Source: CAVVIO01 sp963748095
GTDB lineage: Bacteria; Bacteroidota; Bacteroidia; Bacteroidales; UBA10428
Reading direction: 5' to 3'
DNA: 64,000 bases
Assembly (NCBI GenBank): GCA_963748095.1
Contig: CAVVIO010000002.1
Location: forward strand, 40,415 to 104,414
Positions 36,628 to 46,767 of the stretch are shown one piece after another. The position numbers and the translations under genes are program-made. The first letter of the stretch is position 1. Each line of letters starts with the position of its first letter. A model generated the notes under the pieces. That model was given only the letters and a program-made list of their open reading frames with translations, did not search any database and was not told where the DNA came from.

Positions 36628-37422
36628 ATGGATTATGAAGAAATATGCCTGAAAACTGTTGATCTGGCAAAAAAGACCGGAATTTTTATTAAAGATTCAG
36701 GAGGGAAACTGACAGCCGATAACATTGAAGTTAAAGGAAAACACAATTTTGTTACATCGGTCGATAAAAATGCCGAACAAAAGCTGGTAGAAGAATTGGG
36801 TAAAATTCTTCCTGAAGCCGGGTTCATTGCCGAAGAAGGCACTTCTGATAAAAAAGGGAAGATATACGACTGGATCATTGATCCGCTGGATGGTACTACG
36901 AACTTCATACACGGTGCGTCTCCGGTAGCTGTCAGTATTGCACTAAGGGAACATGATGAGCTGGTAGTCGGAGTAATTTATGAGATTTCATCGCAGGAAT
37001 GTTTTTATGCCTATAAAGGAAGTAAAGCGTATTTGAACGGTAAAGAAATCCATGTATCACCGGTAGGAAGCATTTCTGATTCACTGATAGCCACCGGTTT
37101 TCCTTATCAGAATTTTGACAGGCTCGATTCTTTTATGCAATCTCTTTCTTTTCTGTTCAATAATTCACACGGAGTAAGGCGACTTGGTTCTGCAGCTACT
37201 GATCTGGCTTATGTTGCCTGTGGCAGGTACGAGGCTTTTTACGAATATAACCTGAATCCATGGGATGTTGCAGCGGGGATTTTTATTATTCAGCAGGCAG
37301 GTGGTAAAGTATCCGATTTCAAAGGAGGCGAAAATTATTTGTTCGGAGGTGAAATTGTGGCCGCCAATGCCAGTGTTTTTCCAGAGTTTTTGAAAGAAAT
37401 CGGAAAATTTATGAACCGGTAA
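36628..37422 (+). CDS. Inositol monophosphatase family protein
   Basis: 264 residues, standard for SuhB/IMPase. The metal site is complete: EEGTSDKKG (first Glu), DWIIDPLDGTTNFIHG (DPIDGT motif) and the C-terminal NPWDVAAGIFIIQQAGG (WD motif). It hydrolyses inositol-1-phosphate or related sugar phosphates with Mg2+. It is followed closely by an acyltransferase and a glycosyltransferase, so a role in membrane or surface glycolipid assembly is possible but inferred. Confidence 0.92.
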   Translation: MDYEEICLKTVDLAKKTGIFIKDSGGKLTADNIEVKGKHNFVTSVDKNAEQKLVEELGKILPEAGFIAEEGTSDKKGKIYDWIIDPLDGTTNFIHGASPVAVSIALREHDELVVGVIYEISSQECFYAYKGSKAYLNGKEIHVSPVGSISDSLIATGFPYQNFDRLDSFMQSLSFLFNNSHGVRRLGSAATDLAYVACGRYEAFYEYNLNPWDVAAGIFIIQQAGGKVSDFKGGENYLFGGEIVAANASVFPEFLKEIGKFMNR

Positions 37423-37449
37423 TTTATTAACTATGTGCAGTAATAAATA

Positions 37450-38331
37450 ATGGCAAATTTCAGGTCAAACCTTAAATATTTCCCTATCTGGATACTTACT
37501 CTTTTACCTTTAAGAGTACTTTACATTTTTTCCGATATATTTTACTTACTGATCTATTATATTGTCAGGTACAGGAAGAAAGCTGTATTTAACAACTTAA
37601 GGAATTCATTCCCGGAAAAGTCGGAAAAGGAACTGGTAAGTACTGCTAAAAAATTTTACAGGCATTTATGCGATTCGTTCGTTGAAGGAATTTATGCCTA
37701 TAATATCAGTGAAAAAGAGATCGGTAAACGATTCAGTTATAAAAATCCTGAATTATTAAACGAACTGTATGCCAAAGGAAAGAGCATTATTCTGATAGCC
37801 GGCCATTACGGTAACTGGGAGTGGCCTATAGGTCTCCCTCTTTGGTCGGATTATCTGTTACTGGGTATTTATCGTCCGCTAAGCAGCCGGTATTTCGATG
37901 AACTTTTCATAAAAATAAGGAGTAAATTCGGAGGCATTCCGGTAACCATTAAACAAACCCTTCGGGTACTTAAGCAATATGCCGCCAAAAAAAAACTTAC
38001 CGTTACTTATTTTTTATCGGATCAGCGCCCGGGAATGGAAAGTATTCATTACTGGACCTCATTCCTGAACCAGGAAACACCTATTATTACAGGTGTTGAA
38101 AAAGTTGCCCGTAAACTCAAACAAGCTGTCGTATTTATAGAAGTACAAAATGTAAAAAGAGGTTATTACGAAACAGAGTTCACCTTGTTAGCGGAGGATG
38201 CATCGCTCACAAAAGAATTTGAAATAACCGAATTGCATACCCGGAAGTTGGAAAAAATTATTATTAACAAACCTGAATATTGGTTATGGTCCCATAAACG
38301 TTGGAAATTCAAAAAGGAGGACTATCAGTAA
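37450..38331 (+). CDS. Lysophospholipid/lipid A acyltransferase (LpxL/HtrB-like)
   Basis: 293 residues. An N-terminal membrane helix (YFPIWILTLLPLRVLYIFSD) is followed by the acyltransferase core: IILIAGHYGNWEW (HxxxxD/E-type catalytic motif with His and Glu), LLGIYRPLSSRYFDELF, and YFLSDQRPGME. This is the LPLAT pattern of late lipid A acyltransferases, which move an acyl chain onto lipid A or a related lipid at the inner membrane. Spacing 27 nt from the phosphatase and 19 nt to the glycosyltransferase supports one operon. Confidence 0.9.
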   Translation: MANFRSNLKYFPIWILTLLPLRVLYIFSDIFYLLIYYIVRYRKKAVFNNLRNSFPEKSEKELVSTAKKFYRHLCDSFVEGIYAYNISEKEIGKRFSYKNPELLNELYAKGKSIILIAGHYGNWEWPIGLPLWSDYLLLGIYRPLSSRYFDELFIKIRSKFGGIPVTIKQTLRVLKQYAAKKKLTVTYFLSDQRPGMESIHYWTSFLNQETPIITGVEKVARKLKQAVVFIEVQNVKRGYYETEFTLLAEDASLTKEFEITELHTRKLEKIIINKPEYWLWSHKRWKFKKEDYQ

Positions 38332-38350
38332 ACGGATGCATTTTTAATGT

Positions 38351-39382
38351 ATGAATAAAGTTGCTATTGTAATATTAAACTGGAACGGGGTTCATTACCT
38401 CAAAGAATTTTTACCTGCACTGGTCAGTTACTCAAACTACCCCGGCGCATCCTTATGGGTAGTGGATAATTGTTCTACCGATAAATCTGTTAGTTTTCTT
38501 AATGAACAATATCCTCAGATAAGGCAGATACATTTTGGTGAAAATTACGGATTTGCCCTCGGGTATCAAAAAGCGCTCCGGCAAATCGAAGCTGAATATT
38601 TTGTATTACTGAATTCCGATGTAGAGGTAACTCCAGGTTGGCTGGAACCTGTCATCCGCCTTATGGATGATGATGAAAAAACCGGGGCGTGCATGCCGAA
38701 AATGATGTCCTATAACAATAAAGATCATTTCGAATATGCAGGTGCGGCCGGAGGATACATCGACATGTTCGGTTATCCTTTTTGCCGTGGACGTATCCTA
38801 AGTTACATCGAAAAAGACCTGGGACAATATAATGATACCCGGGAAGTTTTTTGGGCATCAGGAGCCTGCATGTTTGTGAGGTCAGAAGCTTATTTTAAAG
38901 CCGGGGAACTGGATGCGGATTTTTTTGCACACATGGAAGAGATCGACCTTTGCTGGAGGTTAAAAAACTGTGGTTATAAAATTATGTATACTTCCGAATC
39001 AACTGTATTTCATGTGGGAGGCGGAACATTGCCTAACAACAATCCCCGAAAACTGTATTACAATTACCGTAATAACCTTTTTCTTCTTTACAAAAATCTG
39101 CCGCAGGGTACATTATTCTATACTTTGTTCCGGCGTATGTTATTAGATGGCATTTCCGGCAGTATTTACCTGTTGCGTTTTTCTTTTTCATTTTTCTTTG
39201 CTGTTTTGAGGGCTCATCTCTCGTTTTACCGTTCATTAGGGAAACTCAGAAAAAAAAGAAAACTGAACAGGATTATGAACGGAAAAAAACTGGACGAACA
39301 TATTTTTCCGGAGAGTATTGTTTTTAATTTTCTATTAAAAAAACGACGTACATACGATCAATTAGATTTCCATCCCGAATAA
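38351..39382 (+). CDS. Family 2 glycosyltransferase
   Basis: 343 residues. GT-A start KVAIVILNWNGVHYLKEFLP, the nucleotide-binding WVVDNCSTDKS, the DxD-like LLNSDVEVTPGWLEP, and the acceptor-site HMEEIDLCWRLKNCGYK are all present. The C-terminal part has hydrophobic segments (SIYLLRFSFSFFFAVLRAHL), so it is membrane-associated. This rhamnosyl-type branch adds sugars to surface polysaccharides or glycolipids. Last gene of the IMPase / acyltransferase / GT2 operon. Confidence 0.92.
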   Translation: MNKVAIVILNWNGVHYLKEFLPALVSYSNYPGASLWVVDNCSTDKSVSFLNEQYPQIRQIHFGENYGFALGYQKALRQIEAEYFVLLNSDVEVTPGWLEPVIRLMDDDEKTGACMPKMMSYNNKDHFEYAGAAGGYIDMFGYPFCRGRILSYIEKDLGQYNDTREVFWASGACMFVRSEAYFKAGELDADFFAHMEEIDLCWRLKNCGYKIMYTSESTVFHVGGGTLPNNNPRKLYYNYRNNLFLLYKNLPQGTLFYTLFRRMLLDGISGSIYLLRFSFSFFFAVLRAHLSFYRSLGKLRKKRKLNRIMNGKKLDEHIFPESIVFNFLLKKRRTYDQLDFHPE

Positions 39383-39427
39383 CGAACTGTTGATTTTCTT
39401 TACCTGCTAAAAATTTTGTCTCCCTTT

Positions 39428-39597
39428 TTAACCTGCCCTATTCATTAATTCACAGTTTAATCTGTGCCAAAGCAGAGCTTGTCCCGGCTTTAGCGGGATT
39501 AACCCGATTTAGTTACACTTAGTTTTTGCAGAAAACTTAGTGTAACTTAATCGTTACCAGTTTCATGAAGAAGATTTATAAATTAAATAGGTTAAAC
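39428..39597. repeat. MITE-like element, copy 3 (about 170 nt)
   Basis: Ends TTAACCTGCCCTATTCATTA and, inverted, TATAAATTAAATAGGTTAA: diverged forms of the ends at 36411/36543. The interior differs and contains the hairpin AGTTACACTTAGTTTT / AAAACTTAGTGTAACT (16-bp stem, one mismatch) and CCCGGCTTTAGCGGG. It occupies the gap downstream of the glycosyltransferase. Confidence 0.55.
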
Positions 39598-39653
39598 CTT
39601 TTTTATCTGATTATGTCAAAGGGGTAAATTTATCAATCATTTAAAAAAAAGTT

Positions 39654-39977
39654 ATGAAAAAATTTATTATAATAACAGGGATATTGATCGGGTTGGGATT
39701 TGCTTACAACGTTTCAGCACAAGCTCCAACTCCAAGGGTTGCCCATAAACAGGTAAACCAGCAGACAAGGATCAGTCAAGGCAGGGCCACAGGTGAACTT
39801 ACCCCGCGTGAGACGGCAGGTCTGGAATTGCAACAGGCAAAAATAAGACATGATAAAAGAGTGGCCAAGTCAGATGGCGTTGTTACTCCACGTGAACGCA
39901 GAAAATTACACCGGGAACAAAGAAGAGCCAGCAAAAATATCGCTATTCAAAAACACGACGGGCAAAAACGCAACTAA
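39654..39977 (+). CDS. Small basic exported protein
   Basis: 107 residues. A signal peptide (FIIITGILIGLGFAYNVSAQA) is followed by a very basic, helical mature region with two related TPRE-containing halves: GELTPRETAGLELQQ and DGVVTPRERRKLHREQ. This resembles an EF-hand-like or TerB-like short repeat seen in small Bacteroidota secreted proteins, with no known role. It is a single gene with its own terminator. Confidence 0.7.
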   Translation: MKKFIIITGILIGLGFAYNVSAQAPTPRVAHKQVNQQTRISQGRATGELTPRETAGLELQQAKIRHDKRVAKSDGVVTPRERRKLHREQRRASKNIAIQKHDGQKRN

Positions 39978-40017
39978 AAAATATTTGGGGTTTTTTTATC
40001 AGATCAGATGTTTTGTG

Positions 40018-40057
40018 AAAGAGGCTGCCGTTTAAAGGGAGCCTCTTTATTTTTATG
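40018..40057 (+). terminator. Rho-independent terminator
   Basis: AAAGAGGCT / AGCCTCTTT stem (9 bp) with a 13-nt loop, followed by ATTTTTATG. It lies 40 nt after the stop of the small basic exported protein. Confidence 0.8.
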
Positions 40058-40348
40058 TTATCATACCGGTCATATCTTGTTATACTTTCAATACTGCTTT
40101 TGTGAAAGGCTCATGGTGAAGAAATAGTTTATACTAGAAAATATAAATATTTTATTATATTTGAAGTCTATACCATCACACCTGCCAAATTCTAATCCAA
40201 CCTTACCACGCAGAATTACAAGGTACCATTTTATAACTTTTTGATCAACATACAAAAATTAAATATTGCATTTTAGAGCTGACAGATAACGGAAAAACAT
40301 GTTTTGTACCCCGAAATATCTGATTTTTCATAATTAATATTTAACATC
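40058..40348. other. Gene-free leader of the GH5 gene
   Basis: About 290 nt, AT-rich. Holds the promoter of the glycoside hydrolase gene, but I cannot define the boxes with confidence. No repeat or ORF noted. Confidence 0.4.
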
Positions 40349-42403
40349 ATGAAAATGATTAAAACTTTACTTTTCTTATTGCTTTTTACGTGTTCACAAT
40401 TCCTGACTGCCCAGGTACCTTTTCACAAAGGAGTTAATCTTACCAATTGGTTTCAGACTTCGTCAGCACGACAGATTCAGTTTACAAAATTCACAAAACA
40501 GGATTTTATTAACATTAAAAGCCTGGGATGTGATGTAATCCGGCTTCCTATTAATTTGCACTACATGACCAGTGGCGCTCCCGGGTACACGCTCGATCCG
40601 TTGTTTCTTGATTTTCTCGATCAGGCAGTGGACTGGGCGGAAGAACTGCATCTGTACCTGATACTCGACAACCACTCATTCGATCCGGCGGCCGATACCG
40701 ATCCGTCCGTTGAATCCATATTGGCTAAAGTATGGAAACAGATGGCCCTGCATTATAAGAACAGATCGGATTATGTTCTTTACGAAGTTCTTAATGAACC
40801 TCACGGCATTACAACCCAGACATGGGCGCAAATTCAGCAAAATGTAATTGACACTATCCGTACTGTGGATACGAAACATACAATAGTTGTAGGAGCTTCG
40901 GGATTTAACAGTTTTAATGAATTGACCAACCTGCCAATTTATTCTGACAATAATCTTATTTATACCTTTCATTTCTACGAACCTTTCATGTTCACACACC
41001 AGGGAGCAAGCTGGGTATCTCCATCAATGGTACCGCTTGCCGGAGTTCCGTTTCCATACAATGCCGATAGTATGCCGGCGTGTCCCGACGTGTTGAAGGG
41101 GACCTGGATTGAAAGTTCTCTGAACAATTATATGAATGATGGGACGGTTGCAAAAGTAAAATCACTGATCGATATTGCTGCTAATTTTAAAAACACCCAC
41201 AATGTAAATATATTCTGTGGTGAATTCGGCGTTTATATCCCGAACAGCAAAAACAGTGACAGGGTTTTCTGGTATGAGACTGTTCGAAAATACCTCGAAG
41301 AAAAAGGTATTCCCTGGACCATCTGGGACTATAAAGGTGGTTTCGGCCTGTTTAAAAAAGGATCCAACGAAATGTTTGATTATGACCTGAATGTACCGCT
41401 TCTTCAGGCCCTTGGATTTAATGTCCCTGAACAGAAAGAATATGTATTTAAAGCCGATAGTACCGGTTTTATGATTTACAGTGATCAGATAGAACAAGGA
41501 ATAACCGAATCGAGTAATAGTGGAAGCAGCAATATTGATTTTTACCACACCACACAACCGAATAACGGAAAATATTGTATTTACTGGTCAGATGCCAGCC
41601 AGTACAATACAATTGGTTTCGATTTCACTCCCGACAAAGATTTATCAAAATCCTAGAGTCAGAAAATTATGCTCTTGATTTTATGGTTCGTGGAGATTCT
41701 GCGGGAACAAAATTCGATGTGCGTTTTATCGATACAAAAACCAGCGATACCACTGATCATCCATGGAGGATGCGGTATACGATAGATAAAAATGTTGTTA
41801 CATGGGACAATCGATGGCATCATCTGTTTATTCCTTTAAATGAATTTACCGAACAGGGATCGTGGGATAATAATACCTGGTATAATCCGGAAGGAAAATA
41901 TGACTGGGCAGCCGTTGACCGTTTCGAGATCGATGCAGAATATGAAGCCCTTACCGGAAAGTTATGGTTTGATAACATTATGATAACCAATATGGATACA
42001 GCAGTTATTAACGATACTTCCATTATTAACGACACATCCGTTGTCAGCGATACCACTTATTAACGATACCACAGTTGTTAACGATACTTCCGCTGTAAGT
42101 AATATTTTCACGTTAAACACTCCCAAAAAAATAACATTATCCGCCTACCCAAACCCCATGAAAGATTTCACTACTATCCGATTTACATTACCTTCTGAAG
42201 GAAATGTGAAAATTGAAATTTATAATCTTTCCGGTAAAAAAATCACTGAATTATTGAACGAAAAAGTCCCTGCCAAAAATTTCAGCATAACCTGGAACGG
42301 AAAGAATGATCGCGGTATACGTGTCCCCGGAGGAGTTTATATATGCAGAATAAATGCATCGGGCAGCACAGGAATCTGCAAAATTCTAACCAGCCAATAT
42401 TAA
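40349..42403 (+). CDS. Secreted GH5-family glycoside hydrolase with T9SS sorting domain (two frame disruptions)
   Basis: Signal peptide MKMIKTLLFLLLFTCSQFLT; GH5 catalytic domain with HKGVNLTNWF, the acid/base VLNEPHG and the nucleophile IFCGEFGVY. A carbohydrate-binding-like module follows (ALDFMVRGDSAGTKFDVRF, KLWFDNIMI), then an Asn-Asp-Thr repeat linker, then a Por C-terminal sorting domain (AYPNPMKDFTTIRF, GGVYICRI). The reading frame breaks at about 41650, where adding one A to the AAAA run joins LSK to ILESENYALD. It breaks again at about 42058 within the repeats. Joined length about 685 residues. Likely a beta-1,4-glucanase or mannanase, exported and anchored via T9SS. Confidence 0.85.
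41995..42090 (+). repeat. Tandem INDT/S codon repeats in the GH5 linker
   Basis: About six near-copies of a 15-18-nt unit (ATTAACGATACTTCC-like) encode the linker VINDTSIINDTSVV and so on. One of the two frame breaks of the gene falls inside it, where slippage or misassembly is easiest. Confidence 0.75.
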
Positions 42404-42510
42404 TAAGTTCAATTTTCCATACTCCCCTTTTGAAATTAATCAGGTCAGTTCCAGACCGAAATCAATCATTTTTCAAACGAAAAGTGTTAGAAACTATCTG
42501 ACTGGTAAAT

Positions 42511-43134
42511 TCAAATCACTGTTAGTATATCCTTTAACTTTTTTTTCTCCATTTCAGGTGGTAAATATTCTTCATTTGCATATCCGGCGGCTATAATCAG
42601 ATAAGGTCGTTCATTCCTCGGCCGGTTCAAAAGTTTAGCTATAAAATTTATAGGCGCAGGAGTATATGCAAGTGTAGAAATGCCCAGTTGATGCAGTGCA
42701 GACAATAAAAAACCAGTAGCTATACCTACCGATTCGGATGGGTAATAATGCTTCATCTGCTGTTGATCGGCATTAATCCCGTATTTTTGAATAAAAATGC
42801 AGATCAGATAAGGAGCATCTGTCAGAAATGGTTTATTTGAGTCAGTGCCTAAAGGCCTGAGTCGATCGCGCCATTCCGGTGTAATCTTCGTATCATAAAA
42901 TTCCTTTTCCACCCGCTCGGCTTCCTCCCTGATGGCAACTTTCATCTTCTTATCTTTCACCAAAACAAACGACCATGGCTGCATATTGGCACCGCTGGGA
43001 GCTGTCCCTGCGATAGCTATACAATCTTTTATAACCTCTACCGGAATTTCTTCAGTTGAGAACATACGCACAGAATGGCGGGATTGCATTAATTCCAGTA
43101 ATAATGCCGCAGATTTTTTAAGCTGTTCTGACAT
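42511..43134 (-). CDS. Nitroreductase-family protein
   Basis: 207 residues. FMN-binding signatures SRHSVRMFSTEEIP, GTAPSGANMQPWSFVLV and the C-terminal RNERPYLIIAAGYANEEYLPP are typical of the BluB-like / iodotyrosine-deiodinase-like branch. It would reduce nitro or quinone compounds with NAD(P)H and FMN; the physiological substrate is unknown. It follows dinB by 29 nt on the same strand. Confidence 0.88.
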   Translation of the reverse strand: MSEQLKKSAALLLELMQSRHSVRMFSTEEIPVEVIKDCIAIAGTAPSGANMQPWSFVLVKDKKMKVAIREEAERVEKEFYDTKITPEWRDRLRPLGTDSNKPFLTDAPYLICIFIQKYGINADQQQMKHYYPSESVGIATGFLLSALHQLGISTLAYTPAPINFIAKLLNRPRNERPYLIIAAGYANEEYLPPEMEKKKLKDILTVI

Positions 43135-43163
43135 GGTTTGTGTATAATTTGAATTGAAAAAGA

Positions 43164-44231
43164 TTATAAATCCAGGGTTAGCTGCCGGAATTTCTCTTCA
43201 TTATCCAGATTGGAAACTGTAAGACCCAATAAACGGACCCCCCGGTTTCCATAGATAATACTTCTTGCCAGTTCTTCTGCAGTACTGTGGATCATGGTTC
43301 TGTCAAAAAATGGTTCGTTATAACTTTTACTCCGGCTAATTTGTGTGAAGTTATCAAATTTCACTTTCAAAGTCAATGTTCGCCCCCTGAATTTATTTCG
43401 TTCCAGACGTTCATTCAATAAAATTTCAATCTGCAACAGTTCCTGCAATATTTCAGTTATCCCCATCAGGTCGTTATCGAAAGTACGCTCAGCCCCTACT
43501 GATTTACGAATACGGTTGGGATTGACTTCCCTGTTATCTACAGCCCTGGCAATATTGTAATAATAAGCACCAACCTTACCGAATATTTTGATCATTTCCT
43601 CAAATCCCAGGTTCTTCAGATCTTTGCCATTTTTAATTCCCATCTTATGCATTTTCTCGGCTGTTACCCTGCCTACACCAAAGAATTTTTCTACAGGTAA
43701 GGTTTCTACAAAACTTTCAGCTTCTTCGGGTTTAATTACAAAAAGCCCGTCTGGTTTCCTGTAATCCGAAGCTATTTTAGCCAGGAATTTATTCACAGAG
43801 ATTCCCGCCGAAGCCGTCAGGTTTACCTCGTCTTTTATTCGTTGTTTAATTTCCTTTGCAATGATGGTCGCAGATCCGTAACCCTTTTTGTCATCCGTAA
43901 CATCCATAAAAGCCTCATCGAGTGACAAAGGTTCAACCATGTCAGTATACTCGTAAAAAATTTGCATTATCTGTTTCGATACGGACCGGTACACATCAAA
44001 TCTCGGGTGGACAAAGATCAGCTCCTGACATTTCTTTTTGGCGGTTACGGATGGCATGGCCGAATGCACACCAAATTTGCGGGCTTCGTAACTGGCAGCA
44101 GCTACAACACCCCTTTCCCTGCTTCCTCCTACGGCTACCGGTTTTCCCTTCAGCTCCGGATTGTCGCGCTGTTCCACCGATGCATAGAATGCGTCCATAT
44201 CAATATGTATAATCTTCCGTATATTTTCCAT
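43164..44231 (-). CDS. dinB: DNA polymerase IV
   Basis: 355 residues, a Y-family translesion polymerase. Catalytic motifs IIHIDMDAFYASVEQRD and PLSLDEAFMDVT supply the acidic residues; the thumb HhH region GVGRVTAEKMHKMGI and little-finger domain RGRTLTLKVKFDNF follow. The C-terminus ends at TLDL with no obvious beta-clamp QxxLF motif at the very end (FRQLTLDL is a possible match). Its start is 88 nt from the divergent mnmD start. Confidence 0.95.
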   Translation of the reverse strand: MENIRKIIHIDMDAFYASVEQRDNPELKGKPVAVGGSRERGVVAAASYEARKFGVHSAMPSVTAKKKCQELIFVHPRFDVYRSVSKQIMQIFYEYTDMVEPLSLDEAFMDVTDDKKGYGSATIIAKEIKQRIKDEVNLTASAGISVNKFLAKIASDYRKPDGLFVIKPEEAESFVETLPVEKFFGVGRVTAEKMHKMGIKNGKDLKNLGFEEMIKIFGKVGAYYYNIARAVDNREVNPNRIRKSVGAERTFDNDLMGITEILQELLQIEILLNERLERNKFRGRTLTLKVKFDNFTQISRSKSYNEPFFDRTMIHSTAEELARSIIYGNRGVRLLGLTVSNLDNEEKFRQLTLDL

Positions 44232-44318
44232 TTTTCAATCGGATCAACTGTTCCAGGGTTAAAATTCAGGCAAAGGTTTATTGATCAAATTAAATTACAT
44301 TTGAACAAATATACAACC

Positions 44319-44999
44319 ATGAACAGGGAAATTATCATAACCGGGGATGGTTCACCAACAATATTTGTTCCCGAATTGAAAGAACATTATCATTCGGTTT
44401 ACGGTGCTGTTCAGGAATCAAAGCATGTATTTATCGAAGCCGGACTAAATGCCATTTCCAAAAATAACTTACGCATATTTGAAGTTGGTTATGGAACGGG
44501 CTTAAATGCATTTCTTACCTTGCAGGAATCTTTAAAAAAAGATTTATCAATAGTCTACTACGCCATCGAACTTTATCCGCTGGAACCGGAAATTACCGAC
44601 CAGTTAAAATTTAACGATTTCCTTCTGCTTTCTCCGGCAGAAACCAATCTTTACAATAATATGCTCAAAGCTGCCTGGGATCAGGAGATTCAGATTACAC
44701 CCGGTTTTACTTTAAAAAAAATAAATCATGATATTTTGTCCAGTGAGATCGATTTTCGATATGACCTGGTTTATTTCGATGCATTTGCCCCTGACGTTCA
44801 GCCTGAATTATGGGATAAACCTGTTTTTCAAAAAATTTATAATCAGTTGAATTACGATGGAATATTGGTCACTTATTGTGTGAAGGGACAAGTGAGGCGA
44901 ACATTAAAAGAAACAGGTTTCAAAGTTGAAAAATTACCGGGACCTCCCGGCAAACGGGAAATGATCAGAGCTGTCAAATCCTCTGAACAAGAGGGATAG
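44319..44999 (+). CDS. mnmD: tRNA 5-methylaminomethyl-2-thiouridine methyltransferase, MnmD type
   Basis: 226 residues from the ATG at 44319; the open frame continues far upstream across dinB but that part is antisense. Hallmarks: YHSVYGAVQESKHVFIEAGL, IFEVGYGTGLNAFLT (SAM-binding), VYFDAFAPDVQPELWDK and VTYCVKGQVRRTLKETGF. In E. coli this domain is fused to an FAD oxidase as MnmC; here it is stand-alone, so another enzyme would have to prepare the nm5U substrate. It methylates the wobble uridine of tRNAs. Confidence 0.9.
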   Translation: MNREIIITGDGSPTIFVPELKEHYHSVYGAVQESKHVFIEAGLNAISKNNLRIFEVGYGTGLNAFLTLQESLKKDLSIVYYAIELYPLEPEITDQLKFNDFLLLSPAETNLYNNMLKAAWDQEIQITPGFTLKKINHDILSSEIDFRYDLVYFDAFAPDVQPELWDKPVFQKIYNQLNYDGILVTYCVKGQVRRTLKETGFKVEKLPGPPGKREMIRAVKSSEQEG

Positions 45000-45088
45000 C
45001 AATACTGTTAATAACCTTTATTAAAAGAATGCTATTCTTTAAATTCTATTTTAATCAATATTTGTAAATTTACCTAACATTTAAAACT

Positions 45089-45556
45089 ATGGCACTATTA
45101 AAAGAAGGAGATAAAGCCCCTGATTTTACGGCACTTGATCAGGCCGGAAAAACAGTAAAATTAAGTGATCTGAAAGGAAAAAAGGTAATTGTCTATTTTT
45201 ATCCCAAAGACGATACTCCCGGCTGTACTGCTGAAGCATGCAACCTGCGTGACAATTATGATGAATTGATCCAAAAAGGTTTTGAAGTGATCGGTATCAG
45301 TCCTGATAATGAAAATTCACACAATAAATTCCGGGAGAAATATAATTTACCCTTTCATCTGCTTGCCGACACAGAGAAAAAGATACTAAAAACCTATGGT
45401 GCGTGGGGCGAAAAAAAGATGTATGGAAAATCGTACGAAGGCGTGTTACGCACTACGTATGTTATTGATGAAAACGGTATGATCGGAAAAGTTATCGCTA
45501 AGGTAGATACCAAGGATCATGCAAAACAGATTTTAAAAGAGCTGGGATTAAATTAG
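45089..45556 (+). CDS. bcp: Thioredoxin-dependent thiol peroxidase (Bcp/PrxQ)
   Basis: 155 residues. Peroxiredoxin signature DDTPGCTAEACNLRD carries the peroxidatic Cys and, five residues on, the resolving Cys of the PrxQ type; VIVYFYPKD precedes it. Reduces H2O2 and organic hydroperoxides at the expense of thioredoxin. AATATTTG at about 45056-45064, just upstream, may be its -7 box. Monocistronic. Confidence 0.95.
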   Translation: MALLKEGDKAPDFTALDQAGKTVKLSDLKGKKVIVYFYPKDDTPGCTAEACNLRDNYDELIQKGFEVIGISPDNENSHNKFREKYNLPFHLLADTEKKILKTYGAWGEKKMYGKSYEGVLRTTYVIDENGMIGKVIAKVDTKDHAKQILKELGLN

Positions 45557-45721
45557 AAACGCAGTCACAACAGATATGCCAGGTTATCAGATCAGGTTGG
45601 GAATACTAATTTTTATACCAGGTATTATTTGTGGAAGAAAGGACTGTTAACAGGAAGATCTCAAAAAATTTCTGCCGGCATTAATTGAATAAAAACTAAA
45701 CCAAAATTTAACGATAAAATA

Positions 45722-46732
45722 ATGGCAAAAGAAAAGAAGGAAACCAACATCAACCAGGAAAAGCTAAAAGCTTTGCAACTGACATTAGATAAAATAGAGA
45801 AAGGATATGGCAAAGGAGCCATCATGAAATTGGGCGATTCTGCAATAGAAAGTGTACCATTTATACCTTCGGGTTCGATTGCACTGGATAAAGCATTAGG
45901 AATTGGCGGATATCCAAGGGGAAGGGTTATTGAAGTCTTTGGCCCGGAATCTTCCGGTAAAACCACCCTTACAATCCATGCCATCGCCGAAGCACAAAAG
46001 GCAGGGGGAATTGCAGCCTTCATCGATGCTGAACATGCTTTCGACCGTTTTTACGCCCAAAAACTGGGAGTTGATGTGGAGAACCTTCTGATATCGCAAC
46101 CCGATGACGGGGAACAGGCGCTTGAGATAACCGATCACCTTATCCGTTCGGGAGCTATCGATATCATTGTAATAGACTCTGTAGCAGCACTTACCCCCCG
46201 TGCCGAGATCGAAGGCGAAATGGGAGACTCGAGAATGGGTTTGCAGGCTCGATTGATGTCACAGGCATTGCGAAAACTCACTGCCAATATCAATAAAACC
46301 AATACCTGCTGCATCTTTATCAACCAGTTAAGAGAAAAAATTGGGGTAATGTTCGGTAATCCGGAGACTACCACAGGTGGAAATGCATTGAAGTTTTATT
46401 CTTCTGTGCGTGTGGATATCCGTCGGCTGGCCCAGATAAAGGAAGGCGAAGAAGTGATAGGTAACCGTGTACGGGTAAAAATTGTGAAAAACAAGATCGC
46501 CCCCCCATTCCGTAAAGCAGAATTCGACTTACTATATGGTGAGGGAATATCCCGGCTGGGTGAGATCATCGATCTGGGTGTGGAATTGGAAATAATCAAA
46601 AAAAGCGGTTCCTGGTTCAGTTATGGTGAAACCAAACTCGGACAAGGGAGAGATGCCGTTAAACGCCTGCTGGCAGATAATCCCGAACTATCGGAAGAGC
46701 TGGAAAACAAGATCGTAGAAAAATTAGCCTGA
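45722..46732 (+). CDS. recA: Recombinase RecA
   Basis: 336 residues. Walker A FGPESSGKTTLT, AEHAFDRFYA, the catalytic and L1 region PRAEIEGEMGDSRMGLQAR, ATP-sensing FINQLREKIGVMFGNPETTT (L2 region), and RVKIVKNKIAPPF all match RecA. The C-terminal acidic tail is short. Strand exchange and LexA-type co-protease. The frame is intact. A perfect 10-bp hairpin follows the stop. Confidence 0.98.
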   Translation: MAKEKKETNINQEKLKALQLTLDKIEKGYGKGAIMKLGDSAIESVPFIPSGSIALDKALGIGGYPRGRVIEVFGPESSGKTTLTIHAIAEAQKAGGIAAFIDAEHAFDRFYAQKLGVDVENLLISQPDDGEQALEITDHLIRSGAIDIIVIDSVAALTPRAEIEGEMGDSRMGLQARLMSQALRKLTANINKTNTCCIFINQLREKIGVMFGNPETTTGGNALKFYSSVRVDIRRLAQIKEGEEVIGNRVRVKIVKNKIAPPFRKAEFDLLYGEGISRLGEIIDLGVELEIIKKSGSWFSYGETKLGQGRDAVKRLLADNPELSEELENKIVEKLA

Positions 46733-46767
46733 AACCTTACCAACGGCTAAAGGCTACCCTAAAGATT

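Noticed and set aside
43962..44318. Long N-terminal extension of MnmD
   Set aside because: The extra 119 codons overlap dinB on the opposite strand and lack homology to the family; the ATG at 44319 gives the normal N-terminus.
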